A DNA stretch of 64,000 nucleotides from Cedecea neteri NBRC 105707 = ATCC 33855 (GCF_001571265.1 NZ_BCTL01000001.1:99966-163965), one strand, 5' to 3'; counted from the first letter of the stretch, positions 1 to 9,545 are shown. Program-made: numbers and translations. Notes: generated from the sequence alone by a model not told the origin.

Positions 1-267
1 GTCAGTGGCAATAGCTTCAATTTCAGGAACGATAAAGTCGGGCATTTCGGCGGCGACAAGCGCTTTTAGCGCCGCGGCATCCAGCATGTTGATCACGTGG
101 CTGCGGTGTGCGACGTGCATCGCCGGTGCATTTGCATAGCGATCGACCGCGATAACTTCTACCCCGAGGCGCTGACACTCAATGGCCACTTCTTTACCCA
201 ATTCACCGGAACCCAGCAGCATAACTCGCGTAGCTGCCGGGCGCAGAGCTGTTCCCAACGTTGACAT
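1..267 (-). CDS. purT: PurT, formate-dependent GAR transformylase (N-terminal part)
   Basis: Formate-dependent phosphoribosylglycinamide formyltransferase 2, which makes formyl-GAR in de novo purine synthesis using formate and ATP in the cytosol. Only the first 89 codons are present; the gene runs off the left edge (the family is about 390 residues). The visible part is the N-terminal pre-ATP-grasp domain, with the nucleotide-fold loop LGSGELGKE around residues 18-26 and the following [19 protein letters not shown] stretch, both characteristic of PurT. The start is the ATG whose complement is at 265-267. It is divergent from yebG, with a PurR box between them. Family identity is certain; the remainder cannot be seen. 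Confidence 0.95.
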   Translation of the reverse strand, partial: MSTLGTALRPAATRVMLLGSGELGKEVAIECQRLGVEVIAVDRYANAPAMHVAHRSHVINMLDAAALKALVAAEMPDFIVPEIEAIATD

Positions 268-308
268 GTGATTTAGCCTTAACAAAGAAAAAGACCGGGG
301 AAGTATAA

Positions 309-324
309 ACGAAAACGTTTGCGT
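309..324 (-). promoter_or_regulatory. PurR operator of purT
   Basis: The 16-mer ACGAAAACGTTTGCGT differs at one position from the palindromic PurR consensus ACGCAAACGTTTGCGT. It lies 42 bp upstream of the purT start, as expected for purine/hypoxanthine repression of this gene. Seen directly; the function follows from the known PurR regulon. Confidence 0.88.
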
Positions 325-367
325 TGGCAGCGGCTTTCCGGCTTGTGTGATAAAATGATTGGCGATA

Positions 368-387
368 TACTGGATAAATAAACAGGT
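368..387 (+). promoter_or_regulatory. LexA (SOS) box of yebG
   Basis: TACTG-N10-CAGGT with an AT-rich spacer (GATAAATAAA) matches the LexA consensus CTG-N10-CAG. It ends 16 bp before the yebG ATG, so LexA would cover the start of transcription. yebG is an established SOS gene in E. coli, which supports the call. Confidence 0.88.
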
Positions 388-403
388 AAAACGGAGCTGC
401 AAA

Positions 404-754
404 ATGGCGGTCGAGATTAAATATGTTGTGGTGAGAGAGGGACAAGAAAAAATGGCCTTTGCCAGTAAAAAGGATGCTGACGCTTACGACAAAATGCTGG
501 ATCTGGCCGAAGTCCTCGGCGACTGGCTGCAGCAAAGCCCGATTGCGCTGGATGAAGGGCAGAGCGATACCCTGGCGATGTGGATGGCGGAAAACAAAGA
601 TCTGCTGGCGGGTGTATTGAAAAACGGCAAGCTGCCGGAACCTGAGTTAAACCCGGCTGAGCCAGAAACAGAATCAGTTGAGTCTGAGCAAGCGTCGGCT
701 GCCGATGATAACGTCAGCGAGCACCCTGGACGTAAACGCACCAAAGCCGCGTAA
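404..754 (+). CDS. yebG: YebG, DNA damage-inducible protein
   Basis: Small SOS-regulated protein of 116 residues. Its molecular role is not well established. The N-terminus ([20 protein letters not shown]) and the following [15 protein letters not shown] segment are diagnostic of YebG. The C-terminal 35 residues are acidic and Glu/Ser/Ala-rich, ending in a short basic tail, and look disordered. I chose the ATG at 404 because the conserved N-terminus begins there; the upstream in-frame ATG at 359 would place the LexA box inside the coding region. It is divergent from purT and followed by a strong hairpin terminator. Confidence 0.93.
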   Translation: MAVEIKYVVVREGQEKMAFASKKDADAYDKMLDLAEVLGDWLQQSPIALDEGQSDTLAMWMAENKDLLAGVLKNGKLPEPELNPAEPETESVESEQASAADDNVSEHPGRKRTKAA

Positions 755-770
755 TACGGATTTGCTGTAA

Positions 771-798
771 GCGCCGGTCAGCCGGCGCGATTCTTTTC
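771..798 (+). terminator. Rho-independent terminator after yebG
   Basis: A GC-rich inverted repeat GCGCCGG-TCAG-CCGGCGC (771-788), followed by an interrupted T-rich stretch (gattctttt). It lies 17 bp past the yebG stop. Confidence 0.75.
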
Positions 799-877
799 CC
801 TTCTTTAGCGCTGTTCGACGTTTCTTGACGTCCCGTGGCCTACTCTCGACGAGTTAAGTCAACAGAGGGTCTCCGTC

Positions 878-1552
878 ATGAATAACTGGTTACAGCAGCT
901 TCAGTCGCTACTGGGGCAATCCACTTCCCCTCAATCCTCACAGCCTGCTGCCGGTAATGGCCCCGAAGGGATCGGTAAACTTCTGGTGCCGGGGGCGCTG
1001 GGCGGGTTAGCCGGGTTACTGCTGGCGAGTAAATCTTCCCGTAAACTGTTAACAAAATACGGCACCAGCGCTCTTCTGGTTGGTGGCGGCGCCGTTGCGG
1101 GAAGCGTGTTATGGAATAAATACAAGGAACGGGTCCGCCAGAACCAGCCCGTTTCCGCTGGTTGGAGCGAGCCGCACTCGTCGGTTGATGTTCGTACCGA
1201 AAGATTAATTACCGCGCTGGTTTTTGCTGCGAAAAGTGACGGCCACATCGATGCAAAAGAGCGGCAGTTTATTGAGCAGCAATTACGTGAAGTCGGTATC
1301 GACGGTGAAGGCAAAGCGCTCGTTGAACGGGCTATCGACAGGCCGTTAGATCCTCACCAGCTTGCGCAAGGCGTAAGAAACGAGGAGGAAGCGCTGGAGC
1401 TTTATTACCTAAGCTGCACGGCTATCGATATCGATCATTTTATGGAACGTAGCTATTTGAACGCCCTGGGCGATGCGTTAAACATACCGCAGGATGTCCG
1501 TTCCGGTATTGAGCAAGATATTCAGCAGCAAAAACAACCCCTCCCGGTTTAA
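878..1552 (+). CDS. yebE: YebE, DUF533 inner-membrane protein
   Basis: Protein of 224 residues of the YebE/DUF533 family, function unknown. Residues about 34-51 ([18 protein letters not shown]) and about 62-80 ([19 protein letters not shown]) are glycine-rich hydrophobic segments that could span the membrane. The C-terminal half, about 100-215, is a soluble helical domain resembling TerB-like folds ([18 protein letters not shown], a DGxID acidic loop). The ribosome site AGAGGG lies 9 bases before the ATG. It is monocistronic, between yebG and ptrB as in E. coli, and is followed by its own hairpin terminator. In E. coli yebE belongs to the Cpx response; I saw no obvious CpxR direct repeat here. 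Confidence 0.88.
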   Translation: MNNWLQQLQSLLGQSTSPQSSQPAAGNGPEGIGKLLVPGALGGLAGLLLASKSSRKLLTKYGTSALLVGGGAVAGSVLWNKYKERVRQNQPVSAGWSEPHSSVDVRTERLITALVFAAKSDGHIDAKERQFIEQQLREVGIDGEGKALVERAIDRPLDPHQLAQGVRNEEEALELYYLSCTAIDIDHFMERSYLNALGDALNIPQDVRSGIEQDIQQQKQPLPV

Positions 1553-1570
1553 TCCTCCTGTAATCAGGCT

Positions 1571-1598
1571 ATGCCGGGTTTCTCCCGGCATTTTCTTT
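1571..1598 (+). terminator. Rho-independent terminator after yebE
   Basis: Perfect 8-bp stem ATGCCGGG/CCCGGCAT (1571-1578, 1584-1591) with a 5-nt loop, running into TTTTCTTTT. It lies 19 bp after the yebE stop. Confidence 0.85.
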
Positions 1599-1676
1599 TA
1601 ATCCTTCATGTTCCGCTTGCAAGCTCGGCTGAATTTGCCACCCTTACGGGGTGTAAAACGGAAAATGATGAAAGTG

Positions 1677-3734
1677 ATGCCGCCAAAAGCCAAAAAAATT
1701 CCTCACGCTATGACACTACATGGCGATACCCGCACGGATAACTATTACTGGCTGCGGGATGATGACCGCGCCGATCCCGAAGTGCTGAAATACCTCGAGT
1801 TGGAAAACGATTACGGTAAAAAGATCATGGAGAGCCAGCGTGCGCTGCAGGATCAATTGCTAAAAGAGATGATTGCTCGCGTTCCGCCTCACGATGTTTC
1901 CGCCCCGTATGTGAAGAATGGCTATCGTTACCGTCAGGTTTATGAAAAGGGTAATGAGTACGCAATTTATCAGCGACAATCTGCGGTCAGAGAAGAGTGG
2001 GCAGAGTGGGATGTTCTGCTTGATGCCAACCAGCGTGCAGCCCACAGCGAGTTCTACACGATGGGTGGGTTTGCCATTACGCCGGACAACGCCGTGATGG
2101 CACTGGCGGAGGACTATCTCTCTCGGCGCCAGTTCGGCATTCGTTTGCGTAATTTGAAAACCGGGAACTGGTATCCGGAGATGCTGGATAACGTTTCGAC
2201 GAGTTTTGCGTGGGCGAATGACTCCGTCACGCTTTACTACGTGCGTAAGCATCCCAAAACTTTACTACCTTATCAGGTCTGGCGGCACACGCTTGGCCAC
2301 CCGGTGGCCGATGACCAACTGGTGTATGAAGAAAAAGATGACACCTTTTACGTCAGCGTGCATAAAACAACCTCTCAGCATTTTATTGTCGTCTATCTTG
2401 CCAGCGCGACGACAAGTGAAGCTTTATTCCTGGACGCAGAACTGGCGGATGCCGAGCCGCAAGTATTTTCCCCGCGCCGAAAAGATCATGAATACACGGT
2501 CGATCACTACCAGCATGGGTTCTACATTCGTTCTAATAAAGACGGCAAAAATTTCGGCCTCTACCGCAGCACCGTGCGGGACGAAAAACAGTGGGAAACG
2601 CTGATTGCCGCACGGGATCAAGTGATGCTTGAAGACTTTACGCTATTTCGCGACTGGCTGGTGGTTGCCGAGCGACAGCAAGGGTTGACCAGCCTGCGTC
2701 AGATTAATCGCCATACGCGTGAGTCCACGGGGATTGCTTTTGACGATCCGGCCTATGTCACCTGGCTTGGCTACAACCCTGAGCCGGAGACCTCGCATTT
2801 GCGCTACGGCTATTCTTCTATGACCACGCCGGATACGCTTTTCGAACTGGATATGAACAGCGGTGAGCGCCGGGTTATCAAGCAAACCAGGGTTGCCGGG
2901 TTTGACGCTAACAATTACCGCAGCGAGCATTTGTGGGTGACCGCGCGGGATGGCGTTCAGGTGCCGGTTTCGCTGGTTTATCACCGCATGCATTTTCGCC
3001 AGGGCAAAAGTCCGCTGCTGGTCTACGGCTACGGCTCTTACGGCAGCAGTATGGATGCTGATTTTAGCAGCAGCCGTTTGAGTCTGCTGGACAGAGGTTT
3101 TGTCTATGCCATTGCCCATGTGCGAGGCGGCGGTGAGCTGGGTCAAAAATGGTACGAAGACGGTAAATACCTGAAAAAGATGAATACCTTTAACGACTAT
3201 CTTGACGTCTGCGACGAGCTGCTCAAGCTGGGCTATGGCGATCCGAAATTGCTTTATGGAATGGGGGGGAGCGCGGGCGGTATGTTGATGGGGACTGCAA
3301 TCAATCAGCGTCCTGAGTTATTCCATGGCGTGGTCGCCCAGGTGCCTTTCGTCGATGTTGTGACGACGATGCTTGATGAGTCCATTCCGCTCACAACCGG
3401 TGAGTTTGAAGAGTGGGGAAACCCTCAGAACGAAGAGTATTACCATTACATGAAGCAATACAGCCCTTACGACCAGGTTCGCGAGCAGGCTTATCCCCAT
3501 CTGCTGGTGACGACCGGGCTGCATGATTCTCAGGTACAGTATTGGGAGCCGGCTAAGTGGGTTGCCAAATTACGCGACTATAAACGGGATGAGACCTTAC
3601 TGCTGCTTTGCACAGACATGGATTCCGGGCACGGCGGCAAGTCGGGGCGTTTTAAATCTTACGAAGGCGTAGCGCTGGAGTTTGCATTTCTGATTGCCCT
3701 GGCTCAGGGGACGTTGCCAGGGCGCGTGCATTAA
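1677..3734 (+). CDS. ptrB: Oligopeptidase B (protease II)
   Basis: Cytosolic prolyl-oligopeptidase-family serine peptidase that cleaves short peptides after Lys/Arg. The 685-residue protein has an N-terminal seven-bladed beta-propeller (about 70-400) and a C-terminal alpha/beta hydrolase domain. The catalytic triad is visible at Ser532 (GGSAGG), Asp617 (LHDSQV) and His652 (SGHGG); these numbers equal those of E. coli PtrB, which fixes the start at 1677 ([12 protein letters not shown]). Alternative ATGs at 1665 and 1668 would add three or four residues; none has a strong Shine-Dalgarno. The 3' end overlaps the convergent exoX gene by 4 bp. Confidence 0.96.
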   Translation: MPPKAKKIPHAMTLHGDTRTDNYYWLRDDDRADPEVLKYLELENDYGKKIMESQRALQDQLLKEMIARVPPHDVSAPYVKNGYRYRQVYEKGNEYAIYQRQSAVREEWAEWDVLLDANQRAAHSEFYTMGGFAITPDNAVMALAEDYLSRRQFGIRLRNLKTGNWYPEMLDNVSTSFAWANDSVTLYYVRKHPKTLLPYQVWRHTLGHPVADDQLVYEEKDDTFYVSVHKTTSQHFIVVYLASATTSEALFLDAELADAEPQVFSPRRKDHEYTVDHYQHGFYIRSNKDGKNFGLYRSTVRDEKQWETLIAARDQVMLEDFTLFRDWLVVAERQQGLTSLRQINRHTRESTGIAFDDPAYVTWLGYNPEPETSHLRYGYSSMTTPDTLFELDMNSGERRVIKQTRVAGFDANNYRSEHLWVTARDGVQVPVSLVYHRMHFRQGKSPLLVYGYGSYGSSMDADFSSSRLSLLDRGFVYAIAHVRGGGELGQKWYEDGKYLKKMNTFNDYLDVCDELLKLGYGDPKLLYGMGGSAGGMLMGTAINQRPELFHGVVAQVPFVDVVTTMLDESIPLTTGEFEEWGNPQNEEYYHYMKQYSPYDQVREQAYPHLLVTTGLHDSQVQYWEPAKWVAKLRDYKRDETLLLLCTDMDSGHGGKSGRFKSYEGVALEFAFLIALAQGTLPGRVH

Positions 3735-4402
3735 TCGGCCGAACTGGCGGCCAGGTAATGTTTTAGCGTCATGCGGAGATCCGGCGTGAGTTCCTTGATG
3801 TTATTAAGCATCCAGCGAAGATAACCCGGGTCGTCTTCGGCTATTTCCGCAATGCGTTTGCCCCGGTATTTGCCGAACATCATGGTGGTCACCAGCGCCG
3901 GGCGACCGGTGATCGTGACCATATCTTCCGGCGACCAGCCCGACACATCCATAATTCTCAGCAGCAAGGCGGCGGTGATATAGCAGTCGAACAACGCGCG
4001 GTGATGGTGCAGCCCGGCTGGCGTATCCACGTGCAGCTTTAGCGATTTATACAGCCCCATATTGCTGTATTTGATGCCCGGCCACAGGCGGCGCGACAGT
4101 TTCACCGTGCAAATCCAGTCCCCCTGCATTTCCGGCAGCATGCGGCTGTCAAAACTGGCGTTGTGCGCAACGTAATAAGGGCTCCCGAGGTAGCGGGGGA
4201 TTACGTCTTCAATCCAGGGTTTATCGGCCACCATGTCTTCGGTAATTTTGTGGATGGCCATCGCCTGGTGGCTTATCGGCCGGTCAGGACGGACAAGATC
4301 GCTCATCGGGTTTACAATCTTGCCGTCGATGATATCGACCGACGCAACTTCCACTACGCCCCCCTGTAATCCACAGGTTTCCGTATCAATAATGCGCAGC
4401 AT
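3731..4402 (-). CDS. exoX: Exodeoxyribonuclease X
   Basis: Distributive 3'-5' DNA exonuclease of the DEDDh (DnaQ-like) superfamily, acting in mismatch and UV repair. Of 223 residues; E. coli ExoX has 220. Exo I is IIDTETCG with D6 and E8, Exo II is [10 protein letters not shown] with D85, and Exo III is HHHRALFD with H134 and D139, so all metal ligands are intact. The C-terminal part ([14 protein letters not shown]) is the extra ExoX extension. A GGAGA ribosome site precedes the ATG. It is convergent with ptrB (4-bp overlap) and lies 29 bp downstream of the nitrilase-like gene on the same strand, probably co-transcribed with it. Confidence 0.95.
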   Translation of the reverse strand: MLRIIDTETCGLQGGVVEVASVDIIDGKIVNPMSDLVRPDRPISHQAMAIHKITEDMVADKPWIEDVIPRYLGSPYYVAHNASFDSRMLPEMQGDWICTVKLSRRLWPGIKYSNMGLYKSLKLHVDTPAGLHHHRALFDCYITAALLLRIMDVSGWSPEDMVTITGRPALVTTMMFGKYRGKRIAEIAEDDPGYLRWMLNNIKELTPDLRMTLKHYLAASSAD

Positions 4403-4431
4403 CGCAGTCTCCGTTAACAGGCTTCAGGCGA

Positions 4432-5160
4432 CTAGCGTAAAGGAATGACCTCGCCGTGCCAACCTCTCTCGTCCCGACGGCCAATCGCCAGCAACTCGCC
4501 CTGGTCGGCTCTGACGACAAGTTGGCCTAAATTATCCCAGCAGGCACTGCGGCCAGCGGCGCGAGGTTCTACCCCGGACCAGGCATAATTGGCCTGCAGA
4601 ATGGTGAGCCCATATTTGTGCGCCCAGCGTTGCATATACATTTCATCTTGCTGATAGCTTAATTCTGTCATCGCGGCGCCGGTGGCGTAAAGATCCGCAC
4701 CGATGTCAGCGGCGCTTCTGGGCCAGGCTTCATCGTCGCTTTGGGCGCAAACGGCCAGGGCGATATTACGGGAGCGTTGCCCTAACAGTGGCGCGACGGG
4801 CGGCTGAGCCTTCGCATCCAAAGCCTCTGCGGGACGTTTGCAGCAGGCGATACGTGACCCGTCCGGCAGAAAACTCACCATACCGGCCATGTTATGCGCC
4901 TCGTCACCGAGCGACATGCCAACGATCACGGTCATAGGGTAGCGGCGGGCCGCCTCGCTTAGTGGGTCAAACAGCGAATCCGTGAACGCTGGCGGGTGGT
5001 TATCGGGGCGTAATCCGGATAAAGAGAGATGAGGGAAAACCAGAAGGTCAATGCCTTGTTCGGCGGCACAGCGAATGAAATCGAGGTGGTGGTCGATGTT
5101 GGCCTGATAACTTCCGGCAACAGCACCGTATTGCGCAGCGGCAACATTCCAGCGTGGCAT
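4432..5160 (-). CDS. yobB: YobB-like carbon-nitrogen hydrolase family protein (degenerate active site)
   Basis: A 242-residue member of the nitrilase/carbon-nitrogen hydrolase fold, at the position of E. coli yobB beside exoX. The fold is recognisable: an N-terminal WNVAAAQYG strand, LLVFPHLSLSG where the family has FPE, and LAVCAQSDDEAWP around the expected nucleophile Cys138. The general-base glutamate is replaced by His44, and the Lys of the Glu-Lys-Cys triad is only doubtfully supplied by K108. Either the enzyme works differently or it has lost amidase activity. Substrate unknown. It probably forms a transcription unit with exoX. The symbol rests on position plus similarity. Confidence 0.75.
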   Translation of the reverse strand: MPRWNVAAAQYGAVAGSYQANIDHHLDFIRCAAEQGIDLLVFPHLSLSGLRPDNHPPAFTDSLFDPLSEAARRYPMTVIVGMSLGDEAHNMAGMVSFLPDGSRIACCKRPAEALDAKAQPPVAPLLGQRSRNIALAVCAQSDDEAWPRSAADIGADLYATGAAMTELSYQQDEMYMQRWAHKYGLTILQANYAWSGVEPRAAGRSACWDNLGQLVVRADQGELLAIGRRDERGWHGEVIPLR

Positions 5161-5289
5161 AGGTTCTTCCTTAATCTTTCATCCAACGATTGCATCCTGC
5201 AATCGCGAGGGATGAGCCAAAGCTTGTGGTCAACTGAACAAGGAAGAGAGTAGCACTAGTTTTGAATCAAAGAGAAAATTCTTAAGCTT

Positions 5290-5520
5290 TTATTTTTGCT
5301 TTGGTTCATACGGCAAACGAGAAAGTTTAACCGAGGCCAGACGATAGGCAATCAGCTTTTCACGGAACCAGGCCCGCAGGTGTTCAGGCTGCTCACGTTC
5401 CACCATTTCGGCCACGACGGGCATGTTATAGCGCTCTTTAAACGCCACGCCGGCAGCGGCCAGATCGACGTTAACTTTATCCATTTCTTCCTGGGGCAAA
5501 TCGGCGAGATTGTAGCTCAT
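5290..5520 (-). CDS. holE: DNA polymerase III theta subunit
   Basis: Theta subunit of the Pol III core; it binds and stabilises the epsilon proofreading exonuclease. The 76-residue protein has the same length as E. coli HolE and shares its [20 protein letters not shown] core and LSRLPYEPK tail. Two adjacent ATGs exist (5523 and 5520). The AGGAGG ribosome site (complement of 5526-5531) is 5 nt from the 5520 ATG but only 2 nt from the other, so 5520 is chosen. It is divergent from the yobA operon. Confidence 0.95.
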   Translation of the reverse strand: MSYNLADLPQEEMDKVNVDLAAAGVAFKERYNMPVVAEMVEREQPEHLRAWFREKLIAYRLASVKLSRLPYEPKQK

Positions 5521-5661
5521 CATATCCTCCTGCAATGTCAGCGCTGAAGTTACTGTTTTGCGCCCCGGATGACAAGCAACAATAGCTTTTCCCGTCTCGA
5601 CTTGATCACGGGCCGGGGTTATTCTTTCGGCCTTATCACATAACAAAAAGGAATAGTTAAT

Positions 5662-6036
5662 ATGGCGTTCATCTCCTCCCGCATCGCAACCGTCGCGGCA
5701 TTTGTTGCTGCTATGGCCGTTTCTCCAGCCGTGTTTGCACACGCGCACCTTAAGCAGCAGTCTCCGGCGGCAGACTCTGCCGTGACCGCATCTCCGCAGG
5801 CGCTGACCCTGAATTTCTCTGAAGGCGTTGAGCCTGGTTTCAGCGGCGTGACGGTTACCGGCCCGCAGAAATCAGCCGTGAAGACCGGGAAAGTGAAGGT
5901 CGCTGAGAGCGACAACAAACAGCTGATTGTGCCGGTTGAAGAAGCCTTGAAACCGGGTGATTATTCCGTGGACTGGCATGTTGTGTCAGTCGATGGGCAC
6001 AAAACCAAAGGTAACTATCACTTCTCCGTGAAATAA
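5662..6036 (+). CDS. yobA: YobA, periplasmic CopC-type copper-binding protein
   Basis: Periplasmic CopC-domain protein of 124 residues, thought to bind Cu(II). A signal peptide (1-26) ends in VFA, so the mature protein would begin HAHL. An N-terminal His is the classical CopC copper ligand, together with the His of the later [10 protein letters not shown] segment. The rest is a small beta-barrel ([19 protein letters not shown]). It is the first gene of an operon with the CopD-type membrane protein yebZ (5 bp downstream) and yebY. The pairing suggests copper uptake or handling, which is inferred from the family. Confidence 0.92.
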   Translation: MAFISSRIATVAAFVAAMAVSPAVFAHAHLKQQSPAADSAVTASPQALTLNFSEGVEPGFSGVTVTGPQKSAVKTGKVKVAESDNKQLIVPVEEALKPGDYSVDWHVVSVDGHKTKGNYHFSVK

Positions 6037-6041
6037 TCGCC

Positions 6042-6917
6042 ATGCTGTCGGCGTTTTACATCGCGCTGCGTTTTATCCATTTCACCGCATTGATGGTGCT
6101 GCTTGGCAGCGCCATCAGTTGCTCGCTGCTTGCCCCACAACAGTTTAAGACCGTGCTTATGCGCCGCCTCAAAGCGCAGTGGCGGCCTGCTGTCTGGCTG
6201 TCACTGATTAGCGCCTGCCTGTTATTTATGGCTCAGGCCGGGCTGATGGGTGACGGCTGGCGCGATATCCTCTCGCCGGATGTCTGGCAGGCGGTGTTAA
6301 CGACTCGTTTTGGTTCGGTCTGGATATGGCAGCTATTGCTGGGCGCGGTCACGCTGGTCGTTGTGTTTATCGCTCCCCGGGCAATGCCGGGTTTATTGCT
6401 GCTGTTAGCCTCCGCGCAGCTGATTATGTTGGCTGGCGTTGGGCACGCCGCAATGCATGACGGCGCGCTGGGCGCCTTTCAGAGGATCAATCACGCGATT
6501 CATCTTCTGAGCGCGGCCTGGTGGGTGGGGGGACTGTTGCCTTTGCTGGTTTGCATGTCCATGGCGCATAAGCCGCGCTGGCGTACTCCGGCGATTACGG
6601 CAATGATGCGCTTTTCGCGTTACGGGCATCTCGCAGTGGCCGCGGTGCTGGTGACCGGCGTGGTGAATAGCTTGCTGATCCTGGGCTGGACGCTGCCGCT
6701 TGAAAGTGGTTATTTTCGACTGCTGGCGCTAAAGGTTGGGCTGGTGCTTGTGATGGTTACGCTGGCGCTGATCAACCGTTATATACTGGTGCCGCGTTTT
6801 GACGCTGTTCAAGCCGATGCTCAGCGGAGATTCATTCAGCTTACGTGGCTGGAAGTGATTTTATCGGTAGGGGTACTGCTGCTTGTCAGCATATATGCTA
6901 CCTGGGAGCCGTTCTGA
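6042..6917 (+). CDS. yebZ: YebZ, CopD-family copper resistance membrane protein
   Basis: Integral inner-membrane protein of 291 residues with about eight hydrophobic segments, belonging to the CopD family that partners CopC for copper transport. Histidines within membrane segments (RFIHFTALM near the N-terminus, [13 protein letters not shown], and [16 protein letters not shown] in the middle) are typical of the family. It starts 5 bp after the yobA stop and is followed 28 bp later by yebY, so the three are almost certainly co-transcribed. The transport direction is not determined by the sequence. Confidence 0.92.
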   Translation: MLSAFYIALRFIHFTALMVLLGSAISCSLLAPQQFKTVLMRRLKAQWRPAVWLSLISACLLFMAQAGLMGDGWRDILSPDVWQAVLTTRFGSVWIWQLLLGAVTLVVVFIAPRAMPGLLLLLASAQLIMLAGVGHAAMHDGALGAFQRINHAIHLLSAAWWVGGLLPLLVCMSMAHKPRWRTPAITAMMRFSRYGHLAVAAVLVTGVVNSLLILGWTLPLESGYFRLLALKVGLVLVMVTLALINRYILVPRFDAVQADAQRRFIQLTWLEVILSVGVLLLVSIYATWEPF

Positions 6918-6945
6918 CGGCGCAAACTGGTTATATGAGAGATTC

Positions 6946-7290
6946 ATGAAAAAGAGCATTTTGACTTTACTGCTGCTGGCCTGCGCTGGATCTGCGCTGG
7001 CTGCCCCGCAAATTATCACCGTGAGTCGGTTTGAGGTGGGTAAAGACAAATGGGCGTTCAACCGTGAAGAGGTAATGTTGAGCTGCAGAACGGGGAATGC
7101 GCTGTTTGCCATCAACCCAAGTACGCTAATGCAGTATCCGCTGAACGTCATTGCCGAACAGCAGATCAAGAGCGGTAAAACGAGCGGGCAGCCAATCAGC
7201 GTTATTCAGGTGGACGATCCGCAGCATCCTGGGCAGAAGATGAGTCTCAATCCCTTCATTGAGCGGGCACAAAAGCTTTGCGGTGAATAA
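6946..7290 (+). CDS. yebY: YebY, DUF2511 periplasmic protein
   Basis: Small exported protein of 114 residues, function unknown. A signal peptide covers residues about 1-20 ([18 protein letters not shown]). The mature part has two cysteines ([10 protein letters not shown] and the C-terminal KLCGE) that could form a disulfide. The start is the ATG at 6946, which begins the signal peptide; longer in-frame starts overlap the yebZ end without reason. It is the third gene of yobA-yebZ-yebY, so a role alongside the copper proteins is inferred from context. A rho-independent terminator follows. Confidence 0.9.
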   Translation: MKKSILTLLLLACAGSALAAPQIITVSRFEVGKDKWAFNREEVMLSCRTGNALFAINPSTLMQYPLNVIAEQQIKSGKTSGQPISVIQVDDPQHPGQKMSLNPFIERAQKLCGE

Positions 7291-7311
7291 AAAGTACGCA
7301 TTTTTTGCCAT

Positions 7312-7351
7312 AAAAAAACAGCAATAACCTCAACGGGATATTGCTGTTTTT
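7312..7351 (+). terminator. Terminator of the yobA-yebZ-yebY operon
   Basis: Inverted repeat CAGCAATA/TATTGCTG (7319-7326, 7339-7346) flanked by an A-run on the left and TTTTT on the right, so it could act in both directions. It lies 28 bp after the yebY stop. Confidence 0.85.
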
Positions 7352-7421
7352 GCATAAATAGTCACCTTTATTGCGGCTTTTTTCTGACCACTTTTGTTGC
7401 GGACTGGAAAACCTGCGCCGG

Positions 7422-7433
7422 TAATCTATTCTT
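7422..7433 (+). promoter_or_regulatory. Sigma-S type -10 element of sdsR
   Basis: Around 7425-7435 the sequence TCTATTCTTAA matches the extended sigma-S -10 element (KCTAYRCTTAA), a few bases before the expected SdsR 5' end. sdsR is known as one of the most strictly RpoS-dependent sRNAs. The exact transcription start is inferred. Confidence 0.7.
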
Positions 7434-7438
7434 AAGAG

Positions 7439-7542
7439 GCAAGGCGACTTAGCCTGCATTAATGCCAACTTTTAGCGCACGGCTCTCTCCCAAGAGCCAT
7501 TTCCCTGGACCGAATACAGGAATCGTGTTCGGTCTTTTTTTT
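7439..7542 (+). ncRNA. sdsR: SdsR (RyeB) small regulatory RNA
   Basis: A stretch of about 104 nt beginning GCAAGGCGACTTAGCCTGC and ending in the hairpin ACCGAATACAGG...TGTTCGGT plus a run of eight Ts is nearly identical to enterobacterial SdsR/RyeB, an Hfq-binding, RpoS-dependent sRNA that represses tolC, ompD, mutS and other mRNAs. It includes the conserved single-stranded GCACGGCTCTCTCCCAAGAGCC stem region. In E. coli the antisense RNA RyeA/SraC is made from the other strand; it may exist here too but cannot be delimited. It lies downstream of yebY as in E. coli, but pphA is absent. Confidence 0.95.
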
Positions 7543-7807
7543 ATTCGGGAATCAGCCAGCCTGCTTGCGCGTAAAGCGTTTCCCATAACGCTTTGGCTCG
7601 ACCTCTGCGCTAAGACCATACCACACCTTAATAGCTTGCCGTCCAGCGTTTTTTGCTCAACTTGTTAATTATTTGTTGCGCAAAGGCAGGGGCTGAGCAG
7701 GCGAGGTATCCAGACTAGTGATACGTGTCACGAAAACTCGCATCACTGCCGCGACAACGTTACACTCTCGGCCTCGCTGACCGCATTCCATGAGAAGTGC
7801 GGCATTC

Positions 7808-9328
7808 ATGACAACAGACCTGCATCCCATTATGACTAACCAAACTGAGCCTGCCGCTCGACATGAGCATGAGAACAGCCTGCGCACCGTGCTTCGTTCC
7901 CCCCGGCTGATCCAGCGCGAAGTGCTTGCCGGGGTCGTTACCGCGCTGGCCTTGATCCCCGAAGTTATCTCCTTTTCCCTGATTGCGGGCGTTGACCCGA
8001 AAGTCAGCTTAATCGCGTCTATTGTGCTTTGTTTTGCTATGTCGATTCTGGGGGGCCGCCCGGCAATGGTCACTGCGGCGGCCGGGTCAGTCGCACTGGT
8101 GATTGGGCCGATGGTTCATCAGTACGGAATTGGCTATATTCTGCCTGCGGTGGTGCTGGCCGGGGGGATCCAAATCCTGTTCGGCGTGACCGGGCTGGCG
8201 CGCATGATGCGTTATATACCGCTTTCGGTGATGACCGGATTTGTTAATGCCCTGGGCATACTAATTTTCTTCGCTCAGGTGCCTCATGTCTGGGGGCAAT
8301 CGCCGCTGGTTTGGGGGCTGTTTGCCGTGACGCTTGGCGTCGTGCTGCTGTTGCCGAAGGTACTGAAATCAGTGCCTTCACCGCTGGTGGCTATCGTGCT
8401 GGTGACCGGCCTGAGTATAGCCATGGGATGGGTATTGCCCACGGTCGGTGACAGTGGGCCGATGAAGGCCGGTTTGCCTGGGTTAACTGAGCTGAAGGTG
8501 CCGCTGAGCCTTGAGACGCTGCGCATTATCTGGCCCTGTGCGCTGAGTATTGCTTTCGTTGGGCTGATGGAATCGCTGCTGACCGCGAAGCTGGTGGATG
8601 ATCTGACCGATACGCCCTCCAGCAAACGGCGCGAATGCTGGGGACTGGGCATTTCCAATATCTTCGCCGGTTTTTATGGCGGCATTGCGGGCTGCGCAAT
8701 GATCGGGCAAACCATCGTCAACGTTGAATTGGGAAGAGGGCGTACCCGGCTATCTACCGTGGCGGCAGCGCTGGTGCTATTGCTGCTGGTCACCGTGCTA
8801 AGTGAAGTGATGGCAAAAATTCCGATGGTGGTGCTGGCCGGGATCATGATGATTGTGGCGGTGAAAACGCTGAACTGGCATAGCATTTCTCCCGGTACGC
8901 TTCGCCGTATGCCCGTGCCGGAAACGCTGGTGATGCTCACGACCGTCGCTATAACGGTTTATACCGATAATCTTGCGCTTGGCGTATTGGGCGGCGTCAT
9001 ATTCGCAGTGATGCTGTTTGCCCGTCGCATCGCGCATGTTGTGCGTGCCGAGCGGCAACTGGCGGCTGACGGCAGCGAAGTGACTTACCGGGTACGTGGG
9101 CCGCTGTTCTTTGCCAGCAGCAATGACCTCGTCGAGCATTTTCACTATGCTGACGACCCGGCGCGGGTGGTGATCGATCTGACCCAGGCACAAATTTGGG
9201 ATGCTTCCACCGTTGCCGTGCTGGATGCCATAGAAACGCGTTATCAGCGCTATCAGACGCAGGTAGAAATTGTTGGCCTGGACACCCACAGCGCCGATTT
9301 CCATCAGCGTCTAAGCGGAAAACTTTAG
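7808..9328 (+). CDS. SulP-family inorganic anion transporter with STAS domain
   Basis: Membrane transporter of about 506 residues of the SulP (SLC26) family. The N-terminal part has the family pattern REVLAGVVTALALIPEVISFSLIAGVDP, then about a dozen hydrophobic segments up to about residue 415. A C-terminal STAS domain follows, including RGPLFFASSNDLVEHF and VVIDLTQAQIWDASTVAVLD. Substrate (sulfate, bicarbonate or another anion) is not predictable. It is not the E. coli DauA orthologue by its N-terminus. Starts at 7790, 7808 and 7832 are possible; 7808 is chosen for a weak upstream GAGAAG. It stands where E. coli carries pphA and is followed by an MFS transporter. Confidence 0.85.
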   Translation: MTTDLHPIMTNQTEPAARHEHENSLRTVLRSPRLIQREVLAGVVTALALIPEVISFSLIAGVDPKVSLIASIVLCFAMSILGGRPAMVTAAAGSVALVIGPMVHQYGIGYILPAVVLAGGIQILFGVTGLARMMRYIPLSVMTGFVNALGILIFFAQVPHVWGQSPLVWGLFAVTLGVVLLLPKVLKSVPSPLVAIVLVTGLSIAMGWVLPTVGDSGPMKAGLPGLTELKVPLSLETLRIIWPCALSIAFVGLMESLLTAKLVDDLTDTPSSKRRECWGLGISNIFAGFYGGIAGCAMIGQTIVNVELGRGRTRLSTVAAALVLLLLVTVLSEVMAKIPMVVLAGIMMIVAVKTLNWHSISPGTLRRMPVPETLVMLTTVAITVYTDNLALGVLGGVIFAVMLFARRIAHVVRAERQLAADGSEVTYRVRGPLFFASSNDLVEHFHYADDPARVVIDLTQAQIWDASTVAVLDAIETRYQRYQTQVEIVGLDTHSADFHQRLSGKL

Positions 9329-9334
9329 CTATTA

Positions 9335-9362
9335 TACCGGCGGCGTTCAGCTGCCGGTTCTC
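9335..9362 (+). terminator. Weak terminator-like hairpin after the SulP gene
   Basis: Imperfect inverted repeat ACCGGCGGC/GCTGCCGGT (8 of 9 paired) just after the stop codon, followed by TCTCCTT rather than a real T-run. Function uncertain. Confidence 0.35.
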
Positions 9363-9524
9363 CTTAAACATTCTCAGCATGAAATGCCATTTTTTGAGCG
9401 GTACATCACAATTTCCCACTACTTTCCGCTGTCCGGCTGACTGTTTAAACGACAAGCTCGTGAAATAAACATTTCAGTAACATTTCCGTTGCCAGTCAAT
9501 ACGGAATAACTTATTACTATTTAA

Positions 9525-9545
9525 CCGCTTACTCAGCGTAAGCGG
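9525..9545. repeat. Inverted repeat upstream of the MFS gene
   Basis: CCGCTTA-N7-TAAGCGG, a perfect 7-bp inverted repeat about 38 bp before the MFS transporter start, preceded by an AT-rich stretch (taacttattactattta). It could be a regulator operator or a 5'-leader hairpin. The remainder of 9329-9583 shows nothing else I recognise. Confidence 0.5.

Noticed and set aside
7462..7668. 68-codon open frame running through sdsR
   Set aside because: The DNA is explained by the sRNA and its terminator; the frame crosses the T-run and has no homologue that I know.
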